Shown here piece after piece: positions 37,352 through 46,124 of a DNA stretch of 64,000 nucleotides. The stretch lies in contig JAAAFW010000008.1 of the NCBI GenBank assembly GCA_019352875.1, positions 124,001-188,000 of the forward strand, given 5' to 3'. How positions within the stretch are numbered: the first letter of the stretch is position 1; each line of letters begins with the position of its first letter. The translations under genes and the position numbers were made by a program. Under the pieces are notes generated by a model. That model was not told where the DNA came from. It saw only the letters and a program-made list of their open reading frames with translations, and did no database searches. The stretch is from Pedobacter cryoconitis (GTDB taxonomy: Bacteria; Bacteroidota; Bacteroidia; Sphingobacteriales; Sphingobacteriaceae).

Positions 37352-38797
37352 TTATGAGTTCGCTTCCTTGGTTTTTATTAGTGGGGTATCATAACGGGGA
37401 GCATAAAAAACGAATCCCCATGAGATATACAAGATCATCGAAGAAGGAAACCCATTCATAACTTCGTTACCGTAACTACAGATAAATAGACCTGCTGACC
37501 CGGCAGTTAAGGCGATCAGTTTGACCCGGAGTTTATCATCCCTTATATTCCACACTATGCCACAACACTTGCCAAGAATATAAGTATTCATGGAGAACCA
37601 TATAACCAAACCTACTACTCCATACATTGTCCAAACCTTCACCCAGTAACTGTCGGGAGGAATAGTTGATAATAACTTGTCCGGATTATAGATTGCGCCA
37701 TTCATACCACTTACACCCACACCGCCACCAAAAGGCATACTGGCAAGTACCGATTTCAATTTCGCCTGATTCATAAGCCTTGCATTTAAGGATGGATCCT
37801 GCGGGTCGAGTGCTGAACGTAATCTGTTGATCTGGTAAATACCGTTGCCCAAAGTTGTGTATTTCAAATACCCCAGAAAGCCGACTGCAATGATAGATCC
37901 AATGATAAGGACTTTAAAATTTTTGCTCAGCAGGATTGCAAAAAAAGCAGCACTGACTAAAGCAAAAAGAGCTCCTCTGGTACCTGAGATCAACATACCA
38001 TAGAACAGAAGTGCTGCAGCAAAAAACAATAGAACTCTTTTCCAGATTTTAAATGGGCCCATAGCCAGTACAAGACAGACGAGAGACATTTGCGCCTGGG
38101 AAGCTCCAAATTGCCCCGCGTCGGTATAAAATGAGAACACTCTAAGTTTCCCGAATACGATATGTGTGAAATCAGCTCCATCATCCAGCCACTTCTGTTC
38201 TGGTCCGGAAACACCAAAATAAAGCTGCTTAACTCCGTACAACCCCGCTAAAACCGACATTGCGATAATTAATTTCAAGAAAAAATCCAGATCATTTTTC
38301 TTGTTCAGCATCACAAACACTATAGGTGCAAGAAGTACCCAGTTCAGCGAAGTAAACCTAATCTCGTTTAACCAGCCCAAGAAGCTGGCACCTGCAGGAT
38401 TCACAATTTCCAGCAGGTTAATAACAAACCAGATAATCGTGATATAGACATAGTCATTTTTCCAGGAAGACAACTTGAAGTTTGACTTATTAACCAGCAT
38501 TGTAATCCAGGTCAACAAGAGCAAAATCTCCATGACGGGTCCGAATGGAACACCATCTATATTCCTCAGCAGTCCACTGATTACAAAACAATAAATAAAA
38601 TAACTTATTACAGCTACCCTTGGATTTAAGAAAATGGAAATAAAGAAGGCAATCCCAATACTCGCCCCAATAATTATAACCGGTGCTATTGATCCCATCT
38701 TAAAAGTTGTATAACAAATAAGTAAGGATAGAATACTGCCGGTTATAAGAATGAACTTTTTACTCTTTGAAGTATTAAGATTTAAAATTTGGTTCAT
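37352..38797 (-). CDS. O-antigen ligase/polymerase family membrane protein (Wzy-like)
   Basis: About 481 residues from the ATG at 38795-38797; the frame extends three codons to a TTG, which is less likely. There are about 11-12 membrane helices and one large periplasmic loop (around residues 310-390). The loop region carries Gly-Thr-Arg-Gly-Ala-Leu-Phe-Ala just before it and Leu-Arg-Ser-Ala-Leu-Asp-Pro-Gln-Asp-Pro-Ser-Leu-Asn-Ala-Arg within it, the Wzy_C/O-antigen-ligase pattern with conserved arginines. It would join lipid-linked repeat units in the periplasm. Chain length would be set by the Wzz-type protein encoded just upstream. Confidence 0.88.
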   Translation of the reverse strand: MNQILNLNTSKSKKFILITGSILSLLICYTTFKMGSIAPVIIIGASIGIAFFISIFLNPRVAVISYFIYCFVISGLLRNIDGVPFGPVMEILLLLTWITMLVNKSNFKLSSWKNDYVYITIIWFVINLLEIVNPAGASFLGWLNEIRFTSLNWVLLAPIVFVMLNKKNDLDFFLKLIIAMSVLAGLYGVKQLYFGVSGPEQKWLDDGADFTHIVFGKLRVFSFYTDAGQFGASQAQMSLVCLVLAMGPFKIWKRVLLFFAAALLFYGMLISGTRGALFALVSAAFFAILLSKNFKVLIIGSIIAVGFLGYLKYTTLGNGIYQINRLRSALDPQDPSLNARLMNQAKLKSVLASMPFGGGVGVSGMNGAIYNPDKLLSTIPPDSYWVKVWTMYGVVGLVIWFSMNTYILGKCCGIVWNIRDDKLRVKLIALTAGSAGLFICSYGNEVMNGFPSSMILYISWGFVFYAPRYDTPLIKTKEANS

Positions 38798-38849
38798 GAA
38801 ATACAATAGTTAAAGGCAACTTATCAAATAATATATCAACCTATATTAT

Positions 38850-40994
38850 TTAAATCCCATCTTCCTTATTCAAGACCCAGCCCAAGAATCCTTCATGTTT
38901 AGTGATATAGTCAACATGTTCCTGATTAGCGTCATTAATCACGCCGCCTGAAGCAAAGACAGCAATATGTTTATCACAGAACATTAACCATTCTTTAGCC
39001 CGGTTAATTTTCTCCAGACTATTCATATCAATAATTACAAAATCAAATTCGTCCTTTAAAAAAGAGAATCCGGATTTCAGATTATCTTTATGTTGAATTT
39101 CAAACAAAGATGTCTTGTCGGATTTATTATTCAGTACCGTAATTAAATCCTCTGTCTGGAGCTGTCTTTTATCTATGAATGTCTCAAAGAACTGCTCTGG
39201 TATAACCTTTTGTGCAGGATTTACCACCTGATTATGCTCCTCTTCGCCTTTAATTAACAGAACTTTTCTTCCCATCATTGCCAGTGCATACACCAGACTT
39301 GAGGCAACAAAAGTTTTACCCTCACCAGAATTTAAACTCGTAATTCCTAACACTTTAGAATCACTCGTGGTCATTGCCTGATCTATTTCAAACCTTAATG
39401 ACCTGAGGTTATCTTTAAATTTCACATAAGCAGGGACAGCACTTTCATTCTTCCATATCTCACGGATTTCAAGATCATTATTTTTCAGCACATTTAATTT
39501 ACCGACGATTTTGTTTCCAGTTTTACGTTGTAACTGTGCAGTTGTATTAATTGAGTTGTCCAGTAAAAACAATACCAGTATCCCCATAAAGCAGATCATG
39601 AAAGATGCTACGCCGGCAAGCGCTATAAAAAGCACAGTTTTAGATGGTTCAGCTACTCCCGGAAACCCGGCCTGTGCAACATGTAACCTCAACCCAATAT
39701 TTTTCTCCAGACTATTAGTATTTGAACGGTTCAAAACTTCCAGATACTCTTTAGTTGCAACATCCGCATCTCTCTCGAAGTTCTGTACTCCCGCATCAAA
39801 AGGAACCATTGTGGTGTATTTTGCTTTCAACTGTGTGAGTTGCGCGTCAATAGACCTTATACTACTTTTCGCAAGGTCAAGAGCGACTTCAAGATTCATT
39901 TTTTGCGTAATCAGGCTTTGTTTATTTGCCGTCGGATCCGCCACATATTTGTCAGATGAGTTAGTGATCTGAGCTGTAAGTACATTTTGTAGTGAATCTA
40001 TCCGTTTTTTATCAGCAGGTTTGAAATTATTGTTTACATACCTGTCGTTGGCTATTTTGAGTTCGTTTTTCAGATTAACGATTCTATTGTTATCAGCAAT
40101 TACGTTACCCCCGGAATACAGTTGGTCCTTTCCGCTAAGTCTTTTGTCGATACTGTTAATAGCGCCCTGATTAGCCTGTATTTCACGCAGATTTTCAGAT
40201 TTCTTTTGCTCATAATCATTAATCTGTGAATAGATGAGCTCAGACTGTTTGTCAAGATTTAAAACGCCATTATTAATCTTATAATTTTTTAATGCGGCAT
40301 TCTTATCATTCATTATCCTTTCCTTCTGTTTAACTACAGAATCCAATACGACGTTAGATTTATTCTGATTATTGCTAACATCAATTCCGTACATACTAAT
40401 AAACTCATTAGAAAGCGTATTGACTACATAGGATGAAAATTGCGGATTATTACTTGAAAATTCGATAGTGATAAAATCAGAATTCTCCACATGATAAATA
40501 ACGAGACCTTTATGCAATGAAGTTAAATCATATCCCATAGATACAAGGATGTCATATAACTTTAAATCACCATTCAACGCGGGTGTAATTACTGCTCTTT
40601 CCGCTGCCAGCCTTTTGTACTCATTAATTACTCTGGATTTGCTTTGAGCATCTAAAGATTTAATTTCCGGACTCTGCACGTTAAAACTCGCTGCAGGATC
40701 TTGTAAATCATGCAGTATCAACTGATAACCAAGCATACTAGTCGTTTTGTCCATTCGCATAATCTCCATGATATTGGAGAACTGAGAATTTACCTTAAAG
40801 AAATCTGCATTGTTGTCAAGTGAGGAAATTTGCTGCGACTGATCAATTAATCCCGTTGAGATCTGAGTTTTGGAAATATATTTCTTAGGTAGATCCTTTA
40901 CCAGAAAATAAGTGAGAATAATACTGGCAAGAGGTAAAAAAATGAGGATCCATTTGTATCGCCCAAGTAATTTAAAAAAACGCTTAATATCCAT
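38850..40994 (-). CDS. Wzz-type polysaccharide co-polymerase fused to a degenerate tyrosine-kinase domain
   Basis: 714 residues. An N-terminal helix (~15-32), a long periplasmic coiled-coil stretch (~210-400) with the Wzz fold, and a second helix (~448-472) give the chain-length-regulator layout. The cytoplasmic C-terminus has a BY-kinase-like domain: Walker A Ser-Gly-Glu-Gly-Lys-Thr near 556 and Walker B Phe-Val-Ile-Ile-Asp-Met. The Walker A' position reads Leu-Leu-Ile-Lys-Gly-Glu where active kinases have Leu-Ile-Asp-x-Asp, and there is no C-terminal tyrosine cluster. The domain may therefore bind nucleotide without autophosphorylating. Its role is control of polysaccharide polymerisation and export. 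Confidence 0.88.
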   Translation of the reverse strand: MDIKRFFKLLGRYKWILIFLPLASIILTYFLVKDLPKKYISKTQISTGLIDQSQQISSLDNNADFFKVNSQFSNIMEIMRMDKTTSMLGYQLILHDLQDPAASFNVQSPEIKSLDAQSKSRVINEYKRLAAERAVITPALNGDLKLYDILVSMGYDLTSLHKGLVIYHVENSDFITIEFSSNNPQFSSYVVNTLSNEFISMYGIDVSNNQNKSNVVLDSVVKQKERIMNDKNAALKNYKINNGVLNLDKQSELIYSQINDYEQKKSENLREIQANQGAINSIDKRLSGKDQLYSGGNVIADNNRIVNLKNELKIANDRYVNNNFKPADKKRIDSLQNVLTAQITNSSDKYVADPTANKQSLITQKMNLEVALDLAKSSIRSIDAQLTQLKAKYTTMVPFDAGVQNFERDADVATKEYLEVLNRSNTNSLEKNIGLRLHVAQAGFPGVAEPSKTVLFIALAGVASFMICFMGILVLFLLDNSINTTAQLQRKTGNKIVGKLNVLKNNDLEIREIWKNESAVPAYVKFKDNLRSLRFEIDQAMTTSDSKVLGITSLNSGEGKTFVASSLVYALAMMGRKVLLIKGEEEHNQVVNPAQKVIPEQFFETFIDKRQLQTEDLITVLNNKSDKTSLFEIQHKDNLKSGFSFLKDEFDFVIIDMNSLEKINRAKEWLMFCDKHIAVFASGGVINDANQEHVDYITKHEGFLGWVLNKEDGI

Positions 40995-41006
40995 ATATAT
41001 GTTTAA

Positions 41007-41693
41007 CTATTTTATATCGGCAAGTTTCGCACCTATAATCTCTTCCAGATAATCTTTAGCAACCAGATAATCCATTTCAGCCTGGATTTTGGAAGAATTA
41101 TAGTCAGAAGCCTTAATTCGGGAAGCGTTATATACCTCAAGCTGCACCTCTCCCTTTTCAAATTTATAACGCAGATTATCTACAGCACTTTTATTATCCT
41201 GAGACGTCTGTGTTTTGAGCTTAAGGTCGCTTAGCAATCTAATATAGTTATAATATCTTTTTTTAACTTCATTTTCCAACATTCTGTCGTATTCCTCATC
41301 TTCCAGCTTTGCAACTTTTAAATCTGCTTTTGCTTTTTTAGCCATATAAGGCTTTTGCAGAAAAACGCCCAAATTTAGTGTGGCACCAAACTGAAAACCA
41401 TTTACAGTATAAGGGTTGTTCAGGTCTATCGCCGTACGCTCGTTCGGACGATAAAAATAAGAGGCATTGAAGATATCCAGATAAGATAAAGATGACATGG
41501 TCACGTCAGCTTTTGCTCTTTCCACCTTTTCTTCGAATATTTTCTTTCTGGGATAGTTGACCCGGGCAGCCTGAATGTACTTTTCAAGAGTTGGATAATT
41601 AATCTCCGCAATAACCGACTCGTCTTCTTGAGCCGAAAGATTAGAATTAACCATTAAGACACAGAGAACGGTTAATAGAATTAGTTTTTTCAT
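41007..41693 (-). CDS. Short TolC-like outer-membrane efflux protein
   Basis: 228 residues with a cleavable signal peptide (Asn-Leu-Ser-Ala-Gln-Glu, about residue 22). The rest is one outer-membrane-efflux-protein repeat: a helix starting Leu-Glu-Lys-Tyr-Ile-Gln-Ala-Ala, two short beta-strands with Asn-Gly-Phe-Gln-Phe-Gly-Ala-Thr-Leu-Asn-Leu-Gly-Val-Phe, and a long helix pair rich in Lys/Glu. TolC proteins carry two such repeats (~420-480 residues), so this is half-sized. The reading frame is intact and the gene is spaced 12 bases from the Wzz gene, so it looks like a genuine short form that would assemble from more subunits, possibly as the export channel for the polysaccharide. Confidence 0.75.
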   Translation of the reverse strand: MKKLILLTVLCVLMVNSNLSAQEDESVIAEINYPTLEKYIQAARVNYPRKKIFEEKVERAKADVTMSSLSYLDIFNASYFYRPNERTAIDLNNPYTVNGFQFGATLNLGVFLQKPYMAKKAKADLKVAKLEDEEYDRMLENEVKKRYYNYIRLLSDLKLKTQTSQDNKSAVDNLRYKFEKGEVQLEVYNASRIKASDYNSSKIQAEMDYLVAKDYLEEIIGAKLADIK

Positions 41694-41723
41694 GTGATTG
41701 CTATTTTTATTTTTTTTTGAGGT

Positions 41724-42800
41724 TTAGACTTTTTCTTTCTGAAATAATGCAGGAAACGTGCCTAAAATAATTTTAATATCAAACCAGAGTGAATAATTCT
41801 GGGCATAAAAGTTATCAAGCTCCTTCCGTTCTGTATCTGACATCTCCGCTTTCCCCCTTTTACTGATCTGCCAAAGACCAGTTAATCCGGATGGGCCTAA
41901 AAATCGCATGGACCATTCATTTGATGTCAGCATTTCAGCCTCGTATAGCGGAAGAGGTCTGTTTCCTACTAATGACATATCGCCTTTTAGAACATTCAAC
42001 AGCTGTGGAACCTCGTCCAGACTCGTATTTCTTAAAAAATTACCAAACTTTGTAACACGGGGATCATTTTTGATTTTCACAAAGGCATTTGAACCACTGC
42101 CATCATCCGCGTACTGATTAAGAGCAGAGAGATCTTTCAATTTCTGATCAGCATCTGCCTGCATCGATCTGAATTTATAAAAGTTAAAAACCTTATAACC
42201 AGTGCCAACACGTTTACTTTTATAGATAATTGGTCCTTTCGACTCCAATCTGATTATCGCAGCGATAATAAGTAGAATCGGGGAAATCATAATTAATGTT
42301 GCACCTGAGGACAGGATATCAAATAATCGTTTACTTAAAGGAATATCATAAACAGGCGATTTCTTGATAGCAGAAAGCTGTTCTATATTGGGCTTAATCA
42401 ACTTAAATTTGATCAGAAAGCTTAGTCTGTCTACCAGATCCTCAATTCTGACGGGATCGAAGTATAAATCATGAACCTGTGCCTTTATTGCTCTTTTTCG
42501 TAAATTAATATCTTTTTCTTTAGCAAGCAGAACGATAATCAACCCACTTGAAAGCGGGTTAGACTTTATTGTTTTTATAACTTCAAAAACTTTATCCGCA
42601 TTTTCTATTTCAATTAAGATTACATCTGGTGTAGAAAAAAGGGATTGTGCATTTAAATACTCTACCAAGTGAGAAACTTCCCCAACATTGACCACCTCAT
42701 ACTCAGCTTCGAGCTTTCTTGTAAACTCTATTTCACGCGCAGAACCTGAATATACAAGCCTGAGCCCGCTATAATTGTTCGTATTATAATTATTCATCAT
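41724..42800 (-). CDS. Initiating sugar-phosphate transferase (WcaJ/ExoY type) with N-terminal pseudo-receiver domain
   Basis: 358 residues. Residues ~150-358 are the bacterial sugar-transferase domain: Lys-Arg-Leu-Phe-Asp-Ile-Leu then a membrane hairpin, [26 protein letters not shown] and Gly-Asn-Arg-Pro-Leu-Pro. This enzyme moves a sugar-1-phosphate to undecaprenyl phosphate, the first step of repeat-unit assembly. Residues ~12-130 look like a receiver fold: Pro-Asp-Val-Ile-Leu-Ile-Glu aligns with Pro-Asp-Ile-Ile-Ile-Leu-Asp of the upstream regulator, so Glu64 replaces the phosphorylated Asp. The gene overlaps the upstream response-regulator gene by four bases. Confidence 0.92.
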   Translation of the reverse strand: MMNNYNTNNYSGLRLVYSGSAREIEFTRKLEAEYEVVNVGEVSHLVEYLNAQSLFSTPDVILIEIENADKVFEVIKTIKSNPLSSGLIIVLLAKEKDINLRKRAIKAQVHDLYFDPVRIEDLVDRLSFLIKFKLIKPNIEQLSAIKKSPVYDIPLSKRLFDILSSGATLIMISPILLIIAAIIRLESKGPIIYKSKRVGTGYKVFNFYKFRSMQADADQKLKDLSALNQYADDGSGSNAFVKIKNDPRVTKFGNFLRNTSLDEVPQLLNVLKGDMSLVGNRPLPLYEAEMLTSNEWSMRFLGPSGLTGLWQISKRGKAEMSDTERKELDNFYAQNYSLWFDIKIILGTFPALFQKEKV

Positions 42801-43198
42801 ACTGGGCTATTTAGACCGTTAAGAACATTAGAGATTTCATTCTTTAGTTTGTCAGGATTGAAAGGTTTGGGAAAAAATGCTTCTACACTAAAGGGAAGGT
42901 TGGCAACCACTTGTTCCAGGTTTTCAGCCGCAGAAAGTATGATTACAGGAATATCTCTGTAAAACCCACTGATTTTTATACTTTTTAAAAAAGATGTGCC
43001 GTCAAAGTGAGGCATATGCAAATCTAGGATTATAATATCCGGGAGATTGCCCTCTTCAAGCCATAAATGGGCTTTATACCCACTCGGAGATGCATTGATA
43101 TGATAATCTTTTGCAAGTATAAAATCTAAAAGTTTTAAAATGCTGGGCTCATCATCTACAATCAGGATTTGTTTTTTTACAGGTAAAGTGTTTTCCAT
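42797..43198 (-). CDS. Stand-alone response-regulator receiver protein
   Basis: 133 residues, one receiver domain and no output domain. Key residues are all present: Asp15-Asp16, phosphoacceptor Asp59 in Ile-Leu-Asp-Leu-His-Met-Pro, Ser89 and Lys111 in Phe-Pro-Lys-Pro-Phe. It should be phosphorylated by a histidine kinase and act by binding a protein partner. It is the first gene of the polysaccharide operon and overlaps the sugar-transferase gene (which has its own receiver-like domain) by four bases, which points to control of the initiating transferase or of the secretion complex. No kinase gene is adjacent; the PAS kinase at 59367-60506 is too far to assign. Confidence 0.92.
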   Translation of the reverse strand: MENTLPVKKQILIVDDEPSILKLLDFILAKDYHINASPSGYKAHLWLEEGNLPDIIILDLHMPHFDGTSFLKSIKISGFYRDIPVIILSAAENLEQVVANLPFSVEAFFPKPFNPDKLKNEISNVLNGLNSPV

Positions 43199-43755
43199 TC
43201 GCAGGTGAAATTTCGGTTTATAAGTTTAAATATTTAGATATCAATACAGTTTCACGCTTGCAAAAATACAATAACGAAGGATAATCATTTCATAAGAAAC
43301 CATTTTCCCCTAATTAAAGTTAATCATTTTGTCAAGCAGTATATACATTATAAAAATATGTATTTTAGTTTGATCTCAACTCAGTTTGCATTGTCAAATT
43401 CGACACCAAAATATAGACAATTGTATAAAATCCACAATTAGACGCGGCACAGAAAATTTATTTATAGCTAAACAGTTAAAAATCTGGGCTCCCCTAACAA
43501 AACAAGTAAAAGCCGGGAAATAAATGGGGAATATATTTACCTAATTGTATAACAAAAACCTCCTTCGGGCATCGAACCAGTTAAGTAAATCCGCCGGATT
43601 CGTCTATTTTTAATCTTCATCGTTAGTTTAAAAAATCAAGCACCTGAAATACAGTGTTTTACAATACAAAATCAGGTACAATAATTCTCCCCTTACTATT
43701 TAAATTATCTAGCATGCTATTTGCAAATCTTGTACTGATCAAATAAAGTATAAAT
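43199..43755. other. Intergenic region between the polysaccharide operon and the first LCP gene
   Basis: 557 bases of AT-rich DNA between divergent transcription units. It must hold the promoter of the long minus-strand operon and that of the LCP gene. No open frame with codon character, no strong hairpin and no exact TAnnTTTG element at a useful distance was found. Confidence 0.6.
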
Positions 43756-44742
43756 ATGAAAACATTTTTCCTGCAATTAAATCTGATACTATTTATGGTA
43801 TCCAGTGCGATTGCACAAGACACGCTAAACACCGTGGAGAAAAGCGTAAATCCTGCAGTGAAACAAGCGGCTTATAAGTTAAATAAATCTCCTCAGGCAC
43901 TAGGGATTTCCCAGGCAGCTCTTACCAGAGTCAAAGCCATGCAAAATCCACCTGTAAACATTGCCTTATTTGCTGTCGACAGAAGAAAAGAGGATGAATT
44001 AGGAAACTCAGATGTAATTATGATTATCTCACTGGATCAGATTACCAAGAAAATTAAGATGACCTCTATACTTCGTGATACCTATGTAGAGATTGAGGGA
44101 AAGGGTAAAGATAAAATTAATGCAGCATTTGCCATCGGAGGTCCGCAATTAGCTATCAAGACACTTAATCAGAATTTCGGCCTGGATATTCAGGATTATA
44201 TTAATGTTGACTTTTTTGGAACTGCGAAAATGATAGATGCACTTGGCGGCGTGGATGTCAACCTTAAACCCGAAGAAATTCCATATCTGAATAATTATCT
44301 CCAGGAGATCTCAATTATTGAGCATATACCCGCTACACCAGTTAAAGTACCTGGCCTGCAAAGACTCAATGGAAAACAAACAGTTGCTTACACCAGAATC
44401 AGAGCCGTTGGCCGTGGAGATTTCGAAAGAACAGAAAGACAGAGAACTGTGTTAGTGGCATTATTTAACAAATTACAAGGTGCCGGTGCCGAAGTCTTCC
44501 CGGTATTTATGTCTCAAATTCTTCCCAACCTTGAAACCAGTATGTCTAATATGACGCTCTTCAAGATTGGTGGGGACATTCTCGGATCAAAAAGCAAAAC
44601 GATAGAGCAAGCAAGATTTCCAACAGATACAATGAGTAAGGGAATCAGGGTAAACAATATTTGGTATCTATCAGCAGATTTAAAAGCAACAACCCAGTCA
44701 TTGCATAATTTTATCTATAAGAATATCCCTCCCGTTAAATAA
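43756..44742 (+). CDS. LytR-CpsA-Psr (LCP) family protein, secreted
   Basis: 328 residues with a signal peptide ending Ser-Ala-Ile-Ala-Gln (about residue 21), apparently cleaved, unlike the membrane-anchored LCP proteins of Gram-positives. The LCP core is complete: Leu-Phe-Ala-Val-Asp-Arg-Arg and Asn-Ser-Asp-Val-Ile-Met-Ile (the D-x-R ... SD motif), Ser-Ile-Leu-Arg-Asp-Thr-Tyr-Val, Lys-Ile-Asn-Ala-Ala-Phe, Asp-Phe-Phe-Gly and Gly-Lys-Gln-Thr-Val-Ala-Tyr-Thr-Arg-Ile-Arg followed by Arg-Thr-Glu-Arg-Gln-Arg. LCP enzymes transfer undecaprenyl-linked glycopolymers to a cell-wall acceptor. Next to a polysaccharide operon it may attach or release the polymer in the periplasm. A paralogue lies at 47398-48378. 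Confidence 0.9.
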   Translation: MKTFFLQLNLILFMVSSAIAQDTLNTVEKSVNPAVKQAAYKLNKSPQALGISQAALTRVKAMQNPPVNIALFAVDRRKEDELGNSDVIMIISLDQITKKIKMTSILRDTYVEIEGKGKDKINAAFAIGGPQLAIKTLNQNFGLDIQDYINVDFFGTAKMIDALGGVDVNLKPEEIPYLNNYLQEISIIEHIPATPVKVPGLQRLNGKQTVAYTRIRAVGRGDFERTERQRTVLVALFNKLQGAGAEVFPVFMSQILPNLETSMSNMTLFKIGGDILGSKSKTIEQARFPTDTMSKGIRVNNIWYLSADLKATTQSLHNFIYKNIPPVK

Positions 44743-44791
44743 CAAGTAGATAAATATATTGAAATCTGAATTTTACAATCGTTTCATTTTC

Positions 44792-44831
44792 AAATTGCTA
44801 AATTGCCTTCCGAATGGAGATTTAGCAATTT
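44792..44831 (+). terminator. Hairpin terminator after the first LCP gene
   Basis: Arms AAATTGCTAAA and TTTAGCAATTT (11+11) enclose an 18-base loop that can form a smaller inner stem (TCC/GGA). T-rich sequence follows. Confidence 0.6.
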
Positions 44832-44900
44832 AATTCTTTGTCCACCAGGCTATTATTACCAGATATACATTAACCGTTTAGCCTTAATTTTCGCCCACGT

Positions 44901-46124
44901 ATGATTTTAAAAAATAAAGTAATCGTTTTTTTAGGCAATACCCGTTTTGACAGTCCTATTCAATCGACCGCGCTATTTATTGCTAAAAACTTTGCAAAAG
45001 AAAATAAGGTTTACTTTATCGACTATCCCTTCACACTAAAAGATTATTATCAATATATAAGCTCAAATGATCATCAGGAGCGTTCTGATAAATTTTCTAT
45101 CTTTTCAGATGGACTGCTCGAAACGGAGATAGAAAACCTGAAAATATTAATTACCCCTCCGGTACTGCCTATTAACTTCCTGCCTGAAGGCTTCTTTTTC
45201 AGAAAGATTCTAAAATTTAACGAGTCCATCCTTTCCTGGAGATTGAAGAAAACTTTAAAGAAAGATGGTGTAAAGGAATTTATCTTTATTAATTCCTTCA
45301 ATTTTCATTACCCGAATATTGCACAGCGTATAAAACCAGCACTAACTGTATACCATTGTGTAGATCCCATGATCATGCCTTATGATAAAAAACATGGTAT
45401 AATTTCAGAACACCAGCTCGTTAAACAGAGTGACCTCGTGATATGCACATCAAGAGCACTCTACGAAGAGAAAAAGAACCTCAATTCAAAAACATATTTC
45501 GTCGCGAATGCAACTGCATCTGATCACAGTCAGCTTTCAAAAGATCTGGGACCTGCTTTACACCCAAAGTTAGAACACTTGCAAAAACCGATTATAGGTT
45601 ATTTAGGCACGATTGAACGCAGAATAAACTATGATCTGGTTATAGAACTGGCAAAAATGAATCCCGAAAAATCATTTGTGTTCGCCGGCCCGCTTGCCGC
45701 AGAGCACATACCAGAAGAGTTTTACAGCATACCGAATATAATTTTAACAGGTAGCATCCCTTATGAGGAGGTACCTCAATTGATTAATAGCTTCGATCTT
45801 GCAATCATCCCGTTTAAAAAAGATGAAGTAAGCAGAACTATTTTCCCCATTAAGTTATTCGAATATCTAAGTGCAGGAAAGCCTATTGTGATGACAGATT
45901 TCAATTTAGATCTAAAAGAATTCACAGAAGATTCGGTACTGTATTGCGAAGATGTCCATTCATTCTCAGCTGCTATAGATATCCAGTTAAAGGAAGACAG
46001 TAAGGATAAAATCAATACCAGACAGTTACTGGCAAAAGAAAACACCTGGGAAAACAGAGCCGCCCAGATCGACGAAATCCTAAGTCATCATCTTGCCGAT
46101 CAATTAAACTCCGCAAGTATATAA
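44901..46124 (+). CDS. GT-B glycosyltransferase, group 1-like
   Basis: 407 residues, soluble. The N-terminal half opens Val-Ile-Val-Phe-Leu-Gly-Asn-Thr-Arg-Phe-Asp and contains Tyr-His-Cys-Val-Asp-Pro. The C-terminal half has Ile-Gly-Tyr-Leu-Gly-Thr-Ile, Phe-Val-Phe-Ala-Gly-Pro-Leu, Ile-Ile-Leu-Thr-Gly-Ser-Ile and Phe-Pro-Ile-Lys-Leu-Phe-Glu-Tyr-Leu-Ser-Ala-Gly-Lys-Pro-Ile-Val, the GT4-type donor-binding region with its conserved Glu. It resembles 33587-34810 in length and motif order. It sits between the two LCP genes, so all three probably serve the same polymer. Its 3' end overlaps the converging gene by 25 bases. Confidence 0.88.
   Translation: MILKNKVIVFLGNTRFDSPIQSTALFIAKNFAKENKVYFIDYPFTLKDYYQYISSNDHQERSDKFSIFSDGLLETEIENLKILITPPVLPINFLPEGFFFRKILKFNESILSWRLKKTLKKDGVKEFIFINSFNFHYPNIAQRIKPALTVYHCVDPMIMPYDKKHGIISEHQLVKQSDLVICTSRALYEEKKNLNSKTYFVANATASDHSQLSKDLGPALHPKLEHLQKPIIGYLGTIERRINYDLVIELAKMNPEKSFVFAGPLAAEHIPEEFYSIPNIILTGSIPYEEVPQLINSFDLAIIPFKKDEVSRTIFPIKLFEYLSAGKPIVMTDFNLDLKEFTEDSVLYCEDVHSFSAAIDIQLKEDSKDKINTRQLLAKENTWENRAAQIDEILSHHLADQLNSASI

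Noticed and set aside
43199..43755. Riboswitch or small RNA in the large divergent intergenic region
   Set aside because: No convincing conserved fold or terminator was visible by eye.
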